Positions 22,890 to 36,135 of a DNA stretch of 64,000 bases are shown here, in pieces. The notes beneath the pieces were generated by a model. That model was not told the origin of the DNA and did no database searches. It saw only the letters and a program-made list of their open reading frames with translations. The translations under genes were made by a program, and so were the position numbers. The stretch covers positions 12,501-76,500 of the forward strand of contig JABMCL010003257.1 of NCBI GenBank assembly GCA_018857735.1, read 5' to 3'. The stretch comes from Alviniconcha marisindica (lineage: Eukaryota; Mollusca; Gastropoda; Provannidae). Numbering within the stretch: position 1 is the first letter of the stretch; each line of letters opens with the position of its first letter.

Positions 22890-25800
22890 CTGCAGCCCGC
22901 ACAAATCACGCTCACTGTCTGGCCGCTTGCTTTGGGTGCTTGCCTTCTTACTTAGCCATCAATATGGATTATGATGATATTATGTTAAACAATGAGTAGT
23001 TAGGTGTGTTTGGGTACAGGTGGGCGATGTGGGTGTAGGTGTGACTGTGTTTGCAGGTGTGTGGGCGTTGTGTAAGGTGGGTGCAGGTGTGACTGTGTTT
23101 GCTGGTGTATGGGCGTTGTGTAAGGGGGGTGTAGGTGTGACTGTGTTTGCTGGTGTGTGGGCGTTGTGTAAGGTGGGTGCAGGTGTCTGTGTTTGCTGGT
23201 GTATGCGCGTTGTGTAAGGGGGGTGTAGGTGTGACTGTGTTTGCAGGTGTGTGGGCGTTGTGTAAGGGGGGTGCAGGTGTGACTGTGTTTGCTGGGGTAT
23301 GGGCGTTGCGTAAGGGGGGTGTAAGTGTGACTGTGTTTGCTGGTGTATGGGCGTTGTGTAAGGGGGTGTAGGTGTGACTGTGTTTGCTGGTGTATGGGCG
23401 TTGTGTAAGGGGGGTGTAAGTGTGACTGCTGGTGTATGGGCGTTGTGTAAGGGGGTGTAGGTGTGACTGTGTTTGCTGGTGTATGGGCGTTGTGTAAGGT
23501 GGGTGCAGGTGTGACTGTGTTTGCTGGTGTGTGGGCGTTGTGTAAGGGGGTGTAGGTGTGACTGCTGGGGTGTGGGCATTGTGTAAGGGGGGTGTAGGTG
23601 TGACTGTGTTTGCTGGTGTATGGGCGTTGTGTAATGTGGGTGTAGGTGTGACTGTGTTTGCAGGTGTGTGGGCGTTGTGTAAGGGGGATGTAGGTGTGAC
23701 TGTGTTTGCTGGGGTGTGGGCGTTGTGTAAGGGGGGTATAGTTGTTACTGTTTTTGCTGGGGTGTGGGGTGTGTAATGTGGGTGTAGGTGTGACTGTGTT
23801 TGCAGGTGTGTGGGTGTAGGTGTGACTTTGTATGTGTGCGGTGTTGTGTAAGGTGGGTGTGGGTGTGACTGTTTGAGGGTGTGTGGGTGTTGTTTTGGCT
23901 GTGAATGGAAAGGGTGGTAGAAGGTAGGAATATGAGTTCAGTACACATACGCCTGACTTGTAGCCAGTCTGAGCTAGGTACATACATACACACACACCTG
24001 ACTCATGGCCAGTCTAGGCTATGTACACACACGCCTGACTTGTAGCCAGTCTAAGATAGGTACACACACACCTGGCTTGTGGCCAGTCTAAGCTAGGTAC
24101 TGACACACCTGACTTGTGGCCAGTCTAAGATAGGTACACACACGCCTGACTTGTGGCCAGTCTGAGCTAAGTACACATACACCTGACTTGTTGCCAGTCT
24201 AAGCTAGGTACACACACACACCTGACTTGTGGCCAGTCTAAGCTAGGTACACACACACCTGACTTGTGGCCAGTCTGAGTTAGGTACACACACACCTGAC
24301 TTGTGGCCAGTCTGAGTTAGGCACACACACCTGACTTGTTGCCAGTCTAAGCTAGGTACACACACACCTGACTTGTGGCCAGTCTGAGCTAAGTACACAT
24401 ACACCTGACTCGTTGCCAGTCTAAGCTAGGTACACACACACCTGACTTGTTGCCAGTCTAAGCTAGGTACACACACACACCTGACTTGTGGCCAGTCTGA
24501 GTTAGGTACACACACACCTGACTTGTTGCCAGTCTAAGCTAGGTACACACACACACCTGACTTGTGGCCAGTCTGGGTTAGGTACACACACACCTGACTT
24601 GTGGCCAGTCTAAGCTAGGTACTGACACACCTGACTTGTGGCCAGTCTGGGTTAGGTACAGACACACCTGACTTGTGGCCAGTCTAAGCTAGGTACACAC
24701 ACACCTGACTTGTGGCCAGCTTAAGTCCAAACATACCTGACTTGTGGCCAGTCTGAGCTACATACACACACACCTGACTTGTGGCCAGTCTACGCTAGGC
24801 ACACACACACTTTTGACTTGCTGCCAGCCTAAGCAAGGTACACGCGCACCTGACTTGTTACCAGCTTTAAGTCCACACATACCTGACTGGTGGACACACA
24901 TACCTGACTTGTGGCCACACATACCTGACTGGTGGCCACACATACCTGACTTGTGGCCACACATACCTGACTGGTGGCCACACATACCTGACTTGTGGTC
25001 ACACATACCTGACTGGTGGCCACACATACCTGACTGGTGGACACACATACCTGACTGGTGGACACACATACCTGACTGGTGGACACACATACCTGACTGG
25101 TGGACACTCTGAAGTAGGTGCTCTCGGTAAAGGCAATGTCCAGGTGTAACTGGGGGATGTTCTGCCCGCTCTCCAGTGCTGCCAGCTTCAGTCCCAGCAG
25201 GTGTCGGTCCACCGCCTGACCCGAGATGGCCTGGTGACAACCACAAATCCAGCGCTCTCACCATTGAGCTATCGCAGACGTGATGCGCGCTGAGATTACT
25301 CTGCTACGCAGCCGCATCTTACAAATCTTTATGAAGAAAAATGGGGAAACAGACACGCAGCACTGCTTCGTGTTTCACACGATTATCCACAGAAGAAAAC
25401 CAGTGAACCATATCTGAAGAACCCCACTCATCGTAATAAAAGAAGAAGGAAGCCAAGACGATAGACAAGGAGTTACACCGTTAAACGAGCACATGCCGTC
25501 ATCAAGTCACAGCCACATACCCACAGGTAGTAACGAGCACATGCCGTCATCAAATCACAGCCACATGCCCACAGGTAGTAACGAGCACATGCCGTCATCA
25601 AATCACAGCCACATACCCACAGGTAGTAACGAGCACATGCCGTCATCAAGTCACAGCCACATGCCCACAGGTAGTAACGAGCACATGCCGTCATCAAGTC
25701 ACAGCCACATACCCACAGGTAGTAACGAGCACATGCCGTCATCAAGTCACAGCCACATGACCCACAGGTAGTAACGAGCACATGCCGTCATCAAGTCACA

Positions 25801-27565
25801 GCCACATACCCACAGGTAGTAACGAGCACATGCCGTCATCAAGTCACAGCCACATACCCACAGGTAGTAACGAGCACATGCCGTCATCAAGTCACAGCCA
25901 CATGCCCACAGGTAGTAACGAGCACATGCCGTCATCAAGTCACAGCCACATACCCACAGGTAGTAACGAGCACATGCCGTCATCAAGTCACAGCCACATG
26001 CCCACAGGTAGTAACAGCTCTCCACCTTTACCTGCAGGAATGGACAGTGAAACCCCAACCTCAGTGTACAGTTTCTGTACAAGCTCACAGCCCACCACCC
26101 TCCTCACCAGTGTACCGTCACTCACTACATACCTCATCGGTGTACCTTCAGTGTGACGTCACAGCCTCCCTACCTCATCAGTGTGACTTCACAGCCTCCC
26201 TACCTCATCAGTGTACTAACAGCCTACCTCACTAGTGTACTACAGCCTCCTCATCAGTGTATTCACAGCCTCCCTACCTCATCAGTGTACCCACCTCTAC
26301 AGTGTGATGTCACAGCCCCCTACCTCATCAGTGTGACGTCACAGCCTCCCTCATCAGTGTACCTTATCAGTGTGACTTCACAGCCTCCCTACCTCATCAG
26401 TGTGACTTCACAGCCTCCCTACCTCATCAGTGTACTAACAGCCTACCTCACTAGTGTACTACTCTCTGAGTGATTTCACAGCCTACCTCATCAGTGTACC
26501 TTCAGTGTGACTTCACAGCCTCCCTACCTCATCAGTGTGACTTCACAGCCTCCCTACCTCATCAGTGTGACTTCACAGCCTCCCTACCTCATCAGTGTGA
26601 CTTCACAGCCTCCCTACCTCATCAGTGTGACTTCACAGCCTACCTCACTAGTGTACTACCTCTGAGTGATTTCACAGCCTACCTCATCAGTGTACCTTCA
26701 GTGTGACCACAGCCTCCCTACCTCATCAGTGTGACCTCAGTGTACTACAGCCTCCCTCCTCTACTCTCCGAGTGACTTCACAGCCTACCTCATCAGCGTA
26801 CCTTCAGTGTGACTTCACAGCCTCCCTACCTCATCAGCGTACCTTCAGTGTGACTTCACAGCCTCCCTACCTCATCAGTGTACTCTCTGTGTGCCTTCAT
26901 AGCCTACCTCATCAGTGTACTACTCTCTGAGTGATTTCACACCCTACCTCATTGGTGTACTCTGTCATTTCACACCCTCCCTCATCAGTGTACTACTCTC
27001 TGAGTGATTTCACAGCCTACCTCATTGGTGTACTCTGTGTGATTTCACAGCCTACCTCATCGGTGTACTTTCGGTGTGACTTCACAGCCTGCTTCAGGAG
27101 AGCGACTTTGGCAGCGTCGGGCAGGGAGGTGTTCTCCATGCCCTGTGTGAACTCATGTGTGTCGATGGAACAGGACCGAATGGTATCGGTGCGACCAAGC
27201 TGGAAGCGCCTCAGTGATGCCGTCTCGTACGTCGCGCAATGGCCTCCCGTGCAGTCTGAATGCCACAATGCGCTCACAATTACAATCTGAACACGACAAC
27301 GAGATTGCACAAACTGAACGTCATAATGTGCTTGCATAATCTGAATGGGACAGAACATGCACAACAGAACACAAAAAGACCAAGAATCATTTGCTGTTTA
27401 AAACATATTATCATGGGTGAATGCGTCAACCGTAACTTGAACCAAAAACTGACTGTCTTCAATGATAGAGGTAATAAGACCTGTTCGCTGTTCACAAAAC
27501 TTTTCACTGCTGCATGTGTGGGAAAGGCATCTACAATTGGAGCGCTGGGACGAACTATTCACAGC

Positions 27566-27599
<34 letters not shown>

Positions 27600-30500
27600 A
27601 TCCCTAATCGACCATATGTGGTCTGACATGTTAGATATTTGCCCTTGAAGAACAGTTTGAAGTATTCAACCAGCCAGTCAACCAGTCAGCTAGCCAGCCA
27701 ACCAGCGCGTTCGCCAGTCAACCAGCCAGCCCCAGTCAACCTGCCAGCCAGCATGTTAGTTGATCAGCCAGTCAACCAGTCAGTCAGCCTGCCAGTCAAC
27801 CAGCCAGTCAGTATGCTAGTTCAGTAGTTTATCAGCCTGCCAGTCAACCAGCCAGTTGGCATACTAGTTGATCAGCCAGTCAGCCTGCCAGTCAACCAGC
27901 CAGTCAGTATGCTGGTTGATCAGCCTGCCAGTCAACCAGCCAGTCAGCATGCTAGTTGATCAGCCTGCCAGTCAACCAGCCAGTCAGTATGCTAGCTGAT
28001 CAGCCTGCCAGTCAACCAGCCAGTCAGTATGCTAGCTGATCAGCCTACCAGTCAACCAGCCAGTCAACCAACCAGTCAGTATGCTAGCTGATCAGCCAGC
28101 CAGCCAGTCAACCCGCCAGTCAGTATGCTAGTTGATCAGCCAGTCTGCCAGCCAGTCAGTATGCTAGCTGATCAGCCAGTCTGCCAGCCAGTCAACCAGC
28201 AGGTGCGTACCTGTAATAGGTGAGCTGCAGAGCCACTTGGATGAAAGCGTCAGGGCTGAGACGACAATGTTTGATGAACTCCTTGCCAAAGTCCTCAAAC
28301 GAGTAAATCGTGATCTGCAAATCCTTCACCAACCTGGAAGCATAGCAGTGCACAAGGTGTCTATTTCTACACTGAACTACTATGTATAGTTGTACTGTCT
28401 TGGGGAGGGGGGGGGAAAGGGGGGGGGGAGCAGTTGTTGTGTACTTCATTGGTACGGATGTCTTTGGTAGTTTTAGCTTCAGATTCCACACACCGCTGCC
28501 TTGTGAACATGCAAGGCTTTGGGTGGAAGTTTTTATGTGCCATATATAATTTTCCTTTCACTGACCTGCAAGTTTCTGGCCAGCCTGAGATCACCGCAGT
28601 GTGTGGGGTATTTTTACCAAAACTGACGCACCAGTGGGAACAGTGACCTGCAAGTCTCTGACCAGACTATACCAGCGTGTGAGGTAGTCAACATGATCAC
28701 TGGTCTGTAAGTCTCTGACCAGACTATACCAGTGTGCAAGGTAGTCAGCATGATCACTGTCTTAAGTCTCTGACCAGACTATACCAGTGTGCGAGGTAGT
28801 CAATATGACCACTGGTCTCAAGTCTCTGACCAGACTATACCAGTGTGCGAGGTAGTCAGCATGATCACTGGTCTTAAGTCTCTGACCAGACTATACCAGT
28901 GTGTGAGGTAGTCAATATGACCACTGGTCTTAAGTATCTGACCAGACTATACCAGTGTGTGAGGTAGTCAACATGACCACTGGTCTTAAGTCTCTGACCA
29001 GACTATACCAGCGTGTGAGGTAGTCAGCATGATCACTGGTCTTAAGTCTCTGACCAGACTATACCAGTGTGTGAGGTAGTCAATGATCACTGGTCTTAAG
29101 TCTCTGACCAGACTATACCAGCGTGTGAGGTAGTCAGCATGATCACTGGTCTTAAGTCTCTGACCAGACTATACCAGTGTGCGAGGTAGTCAATGATCAC
29201 TGGTCTTAAGTCTCTGACCAGACTATACCAGTGTGCGTGGCAGTCAACATGATCACTGGTCTTAAGTCTCTGACCAGACTATACCAGTGTGCGAGGTAGT
29301 CAATGACCACTGGTCTTAAGTCTCTGACCAGACTATACCAGTGTGCGAGGTAGTCAATGACCACTGGTCTTTAAATCTCTGACCAGACTATACCAGTGTG
29401 CGAGGTAGTCAATGACCACTGGTCTTAAGTCTCTGACCAGACTATACCAGTGTGCGAGGTAGTCAACATGATCACTGGTCTTAAGTCTCTGACCAGACTA
29501 TACCAGTGTGCGAGGTAGTCAGCATGATCACTGGTCTTAAGTCTCTGACCAGACTATACCAGTGTGCAAGGTAGTCACATGACCACTGGTCTTAAGTCTC
29601 TGACCAGACTATACCAGTGTGCGAGGTAGTCAAATGATCACTGGTCTTAAGTCTCTGACCAGACTATACCAGTGTGTGAGGTAGTCTAATGACCACTGGT
29701 CTTAAGTCTCTGACCAGACTATACCAGTGTTGAGGTAGTCAATGACCACTGGTCTTAAGTCTCTGACCAGACTATACCAGTGTGCAGGTAGTCAATGACC
29801 ACTGGTCTTAAGTCTCTGACCAGACTATACCAGTGTGGAGGTAGTCAATGACACTGGTCTTAAGTCTCTGACCAGACTATACCAGTGTGTGAGGTAGTCA
29901 AATGATCACTGGTCTTAAGTCTCTGACCAGACTATACCAGTGTGCAGGTAGTCAATGACCACTGGTCTTAAGTCTCTGACCAGACTATACCAGTGTGCGA
30001 GGTAGTCAACATGATCACTGGTCTTAAGTCTCTGACCAGACTATACCAGTGTGCTGAGGTAGTCAACATGATCACTGGTCTTAAGTCTCTGACCAGACTA
30101 TACCAGTGTGGAGGTAGTCAATGACCACTGGTCTTAAGTCTCTGACCAGACTATACCAGTGTGCAGGTAGTCAATGACCACTGGTCTAAGTCTCTGACCA
30201 GACTATACCAGTGTGCAGGTAGTCAACATGACTCACTGAGTCATATAAGGGCTCTGACCAGACTATACCAGTGTGCGAGGTAGTCAATGACCACTGGTCT
30301 TAAGTCTCTGACCAGACTATACCAGTGTGTAGGTAGTCAATGACCACTGGTCTTAAGTCTCTGACCAGACTATACCAGTGTGTGAGGTAGTCAACATGAT
30401 CACTGGTCTTAAGTCTCTGACCAGACTATACCAGTGTGTGGGTAGTCAACATGATCACTGGTCTTAAGTCTCTGACCAGACTATACCAGTGTGTGAGGTA

Positions 30501-33500
30501 GTCAATGACCACTGGTCTTAAGTCTCTGACCAGACTATACCAGTGTGTGGGTAGTCAATGATCACTGGTCTTAAGTCTCTGACCAGACTATACCATGTGT
30601 GTAGGTAGTCAAATGATCACTGGTCTGTATGTCTCTGACCAGACTATACCAGTGTGAAGGTAGTCAATGACCACTGGTCTGTAATCTCTGACCAGACTAT
30701 ACCAGTGTGGAGGTAGTCAACATGATCACTGGTCTGTAAGCTCTGACCAGACTATATCCACTACCTGGTTTAAGTCAGCATACCACTGTGACTGTAAGTC
30801 TTGACCAGACTGAAATCATGTGATGTGGGATGAAATCTACAAGCACTGCATCAATGGGAGTACTGATCTGTAAGTCTTTGACCAGACTGAAATCACAGTC
30901 TTGGATAATCTACAGTGCATCAATGGGAGCTATCTGATCTTGACAGTCTCTTTACTCAGCACTGCAATGCACAGCTACCAACCGCATACATTGTTTTAAT
31001 ATACACAAGACACAACCAGTCTGGTGGGCTACCTTATCGCAATGGTAAGCACACACCAATGCCACAGTCTACTCACGAGGTTATTGCTTGCTCTGTATGC
31101 TTTATATTGCACCAGTAAGCACACACCAATGCTGCAGTCTACTCACAAGGTTATTGCCTGCTCTGCGTGCTTTATATTGCACTGGGAACACACACCAATG
31201 CTGCAGTCTACTCACAAGGTTATTGCCTGCTCTGCGTGCTTTATATTGCACTGGCAACACACACCAATGCGCAGTCTACTCACAAGGTTATTTCTTGCTC
31301 TGCGTGCTTTATATTGCACTGGCAACACACACCAAGTGCAGTCTACTCACGAGGTTATGCTTGCCTGATGCTTTATATGCACAGTAAGCACACACCAATG
31401 CTGCAGTCTACTCACAAGGTTATTCTTGCTCTGTTGCTTTATATTCACCAGTAAGCACACACCAATGCTGCAGTCTACTCACAAGGTTATTGCTTGCTCT
31501 GCATGCTTTATACTACAGTGGCAAGGACACACCAATGCCGGTCTACTCACAAGGTTATTGCTTGCTCTGCATGCTTTATACTACACTGGCAAGGACACAC
31601 CATTGCTGCAGTCTACTCACGAGGTTATTTCTTGCTCTGCATGCTTTATATTGCACCAGCAAGCATGCACCAATGCTGCAGTCTACTCACAAAGTTATTT
31701 CTTGCTCTGCATGCTTTATACTACACTGGCAACACACCAACGCCACAGTCTACTCACGAGGTTATTGCTTGCTCTGCATGCTTTATATTGCACTGGCAAC
31801 ACGCACCAATGCCACAGTCTACTCACGAGGTTATTTCTTGCTCTGCATACTTTATATTGCACCAGCAAGCACACACCAATGCCGCAGTCTACTCACGAGG
31901 TTATTTCTTGCAATGCGTGTTTTACACTACACTGGCAAGGACACACCAATGCCGGTCTACTCACGAGGTTATTTCTTGCTCTGCGTGTTTTACACTACAC
32001 TGGCAACACACACCAATGCTGCAGTCTACTCACAAGGTTATAGCTTGCACTGCATGCTTTATATTGCACCAGTAAGCGCACACCAATGCTGCAGTCTACT
32101 CACGAGGTTATAGCTTGCACTGCATGCTTTATATTGCACCAGTAAGCGCACACCAATGCTGCAGTCTACTCACACGTTATTGCCTGCTCTGCATGCTTTA
32201 CACTACACTGGCAAGGACACACCAATGCCGCAGTCTATTCACAAGGTTATTGCTTGTCTGCGTGCTTTATACTACAGTGGCAAAGACACACCAATGCCGC
32301 AGTCTGTTCACAAGGTTATTTCTTGCTCTGCGTGCTTTACACTACACTGGCAAAGACACACCAATGCCACAGTCTACTCACAAGGTTATTTCTTGCTCTG
32401 CGTGTTTTACACTACACTGGCAAGGACACACCAATGCCGCAGTCTACTCACGAGGTTATTTCTTGCTCTGCAAGCTTCATGGCTGCCGTGGCTTTCTCTG
32501 TCAAGTTGAAGTCCAGTCGTCTGGGGGGCCTCACTTCTGCTGCAGGTAGGTTGCCATGGACATCCTTCCCTCTGGTCACAGAAGACGGCAATCATGACAC
32601 CAAGGCATCCATACAGGTGTTTCTACAGATGCTACAGGTAAGTTGCCATGGATATCCTTCCCTCTGGTCACACAAGACAGCAATCATGAACCATGACATC
32701 AAGGCATCCATACAGGTGTTTCTACAAATGATGCAGGTAGGTTGCCATGGATATCCTTCCTTCTGGTCAAGGAAAACAGCAATCATGACACCAAGGCATC
32801 CATACAGGTGTTTCTACAAATGATGCAGGTAGGCTGCCATGGATATCCTTCCTTCTGGTCACAGAAGACAGGAACCATGACACCAAGGCATCCATACAGG
32901 TGTTTCTACAAATGATGCAGGTAGGTTGCTGTGCCATAGCCTTCCCTCTGAAGACAGGAACCATGACAACAAGGTATTCAAACATGTGCTTCTACAAGGT
33001 TGCAGTGTTGTTGTTTTCACCGGTTCTCAGAGGTAGTTGTCCCGAGGTGACCCTGTGTAGCTGACAGGACATTAAAATCCAATTACCAGCTAACTAATCC
33101 CGAGGAAGGTATCATGGTCTTCATACTGGCCACCCAGGATTTGTCTGAAAGACCCATCTTCTGATTTCCTGGAGTGAAAAAAAAGATTAAAAAAAGATAA
33201 AAACAACCCATGATTTACCTGAAAGACCCATCTTCTGATTTCCCCCCCAAGTGAAAAAAAAGAAGATAAAAACAACCCATAATTTGCCTGAAAGACCCAT
33301 CTTCTGATTTCCCTGAGTGAAAAAAAGGTAAAAAAAAGATAAAAACAACCCATGATTTACCTGAAAGACCCACCTTCTGATTTCCACCCTGAGTGAAAAA
33401 AACAACTCAGTAAGATAAAAACAAAACACTCTGTAATGACTCTTAGAACAACTTGTGCAATCCAATAATAACAACAGCTAAAACAATTCCTGCAATGCAC

Positions 33501-36095
33501 TACAATGCTCAAAACCTAGGACACAGTCCATGACAGTAAAAACTCACACCGTTGACACTGACAGCTCCAGGAACTCACACCACTGATACTGATGGCTACA
33601 AGAACCCACATCACTGATACCGACAGCTACAAGAACTCACACAAAGTCCAGGACATGATCCATGATGGCCGCTATGGGTGGACCCTCCGCTGTGGTGTGT
33701 TCATAGTTCAGGCCACACACCCCGTCCGCTCCAATCATAAACTGTCAACAAGAAGACAACATGGTGCTTCAGTCGCAAGCTGTCAACAACAAGGTATAAA
33801 AGTGTTTGAACTACAGACTGTCAACAAGAAGACAACATGGTGCTTCAGTCGCAAGCTGTCAACAACAAGGTATCAGAGTGTTTGAACTACAGACTGTCAA
33901 CAAGAAGACAACATGGTGCTCCAGTCACAAGCTGTCAACAACAAGGTATAAAAGTGTTTGGACCGCACACTGTCAACAAGAAGACAACATGGTGCTCCAG
34001 TCGCAAACTGTCAACAACAAGGTATCAGAGTGTTTGAACTACAGACTGTCAACAAGAAGACAACATGGTGCTCCAGTCGCAAACTGTCAACAACAAGGTA
34101 TCAGAGTGTTTGAACTACAGACTGTCAACAAGAAGACAACATGGTGCTCCAGTCGCAAACTGTCAACAACAAGGTATAAAAGTGTTTGGACCGCACACTG
34201 TCAACAAGAAGACAACATGGTGCTCCAGTCGCAAACTGTCAACAACAAGGTATCAGAGTGTTTGAACTACAGACTGTCAACAAGAAGACAACATGGTGCT
34301 CCAGTCGCAAACTGTCAACAACAAGGTATCAGAGTGTTTGGACCACAGACTGTCAACAAGAAGACAACATGGTGCTCCAGTCGCAAGCTGTCAACAACAA
34401 GGTATTAGAGTGTTTGGACCACACACTGACAACAAGACAAAATAATAAAAACAGGGAACTTATAGAGTGCTTTCAGAATCTCAAAGCGCTTTACAACTTA
34501 AAGAAAATCATACAATGCACAAATACCCCTAATGGTACTCCAATCTTAAAGTGTCAACAAGACAAAATGGTGCTCCAGTCATAAACTATCGACAATGAAG
34601 TATCAACATGCTCCAATCATAAACTGTCAATAAGATAAAATGGTGCGCCAATCATAAATTCTAAATGATGTATCAAAGTGCTCCAACTATGAACTGTCAT
34701 AAATTGTCAACAATGAAGTATCAACAAGGCAAAATAACGCTGAGCCCCAATCATGAACTGCCAACAAGATAAAATGGTGCCTCAATCATAAACTGTCAAC
34801 AAGGTATCACAGAACTCCAGTCATAAATTGTCAACAAGACAAAACAGTGCTCCTGTCATGAACTGTCAACAGCAAGGTATCACAGAACTGCAGTCATAAA
34901 CTGTCAACAAGGTATCACAGAACTGCAGTCATAAACTGTCAACAAGGTATCACAGAACTCCAGTCATAAATTGTCAACAAGACAAAACGGTGCTCCTGTC
35001 ATGAACTGTCAACAGCAAGGTATCACAGAACTCCAGTCATAAACTGTCAACAAGGTATCACAGAACTCCAGTCATAAACTGTCAACAAGGTATCACAGAA
35101 CTCCAGTCATAAACTGTCAACAAAACAAAACGGTGCTCCTGTCATGAACTGTCAACAATGTATTACAGAACTCCAGTCATAAACTGTCAACAAGGTATCA
35201 CAGAACTCCAGTCATAAACTGTCAACAAGGTATCACAGAACTCCAGTCATAAACTGTCAACAAGGTATCACAGAACTCCAGTCACAAACTGTCAACAAAA
35301 CAAAACGGTGCTCCTGTCATGAACTGTCAACAATGTATTGCAGAACTCCAGTCATAAACTGTCAACAAGGTATCACAGAACTCCAGTCATAAACTGTCAA
35401 CAAGGTATCACAGAACTCCAGTCATAAACTGTCAACAAGGTATCACAGAACTCCAGTCATAAACTGTCAACAAGGTATCACAGAACTCCAGTCACAAACT
35501 GTCAACAAAACAAAACGGTGCTCCTGTCATGAACTGTCAACAATGTATTGCAGAACTCCAGTCAAAAACTGTCAACAAGGTATCACAGAACTCCAGTTGT
35601 AAACTGTCAACAAGACAAAACGGTGCTCCAGACATGAACTGTCATCCAAACAACACAGTTCACATGCTTAAGTATGCACTCAAAATAAATGTTCAATTAA
35701 AGGGGAACCTAAAAGAAGATGCAAGTTGACCTGAAAAAGTCAACACTGTGCAAATAATTATGTCTGTATAAGTATTGAGGTGTTTGATGATGATAATGTA
35801 GAGCTTAATGTCCTCCGATGTCGGGTTGACATATTAGGGACAAACTGTGACCAACGCGTGTGCATGGTTCAATGTTGCTTTACATCCACAGAAACCATAA
35901 GGCTCATTAGGACAGGGAGCCCAGGACGACCACCTTGACTTTCGACACAGCTCCTGAACTCTGACTGAGGCGTTTGGTTGCCCTGTCACTATTTGTACAA
36001 AAGAAGTACTTTTTCATGCTACAAACCTCAGCTTCTCAGCATGCGGTCATGTTGGTTTGATCTTTACCAATCCAACACAGAAAAAGGCTGGCTCC

Positions 36096-36135
<40 letters not shown>

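Noticed and set aside
25480..26020. CRISPR-like regular array
   Set aside because: Eukaryotic context, units directly adjacent with no unique spacers, no cas genes. The same applies to the other minisatellites.
25480..26020. Exon 14 acceptor-derived array
   Set aside because: A loose resemblance (GTGGCTGTGAC to GTGGTTGTCAC) is too short to count beside the clear cases.
33584..34584. 200-codon open frame on + over the exon 9 region
   Set aside because: Antisense reading of the 114-bp junction array; the real coding sequence is on - at 33641-33741.
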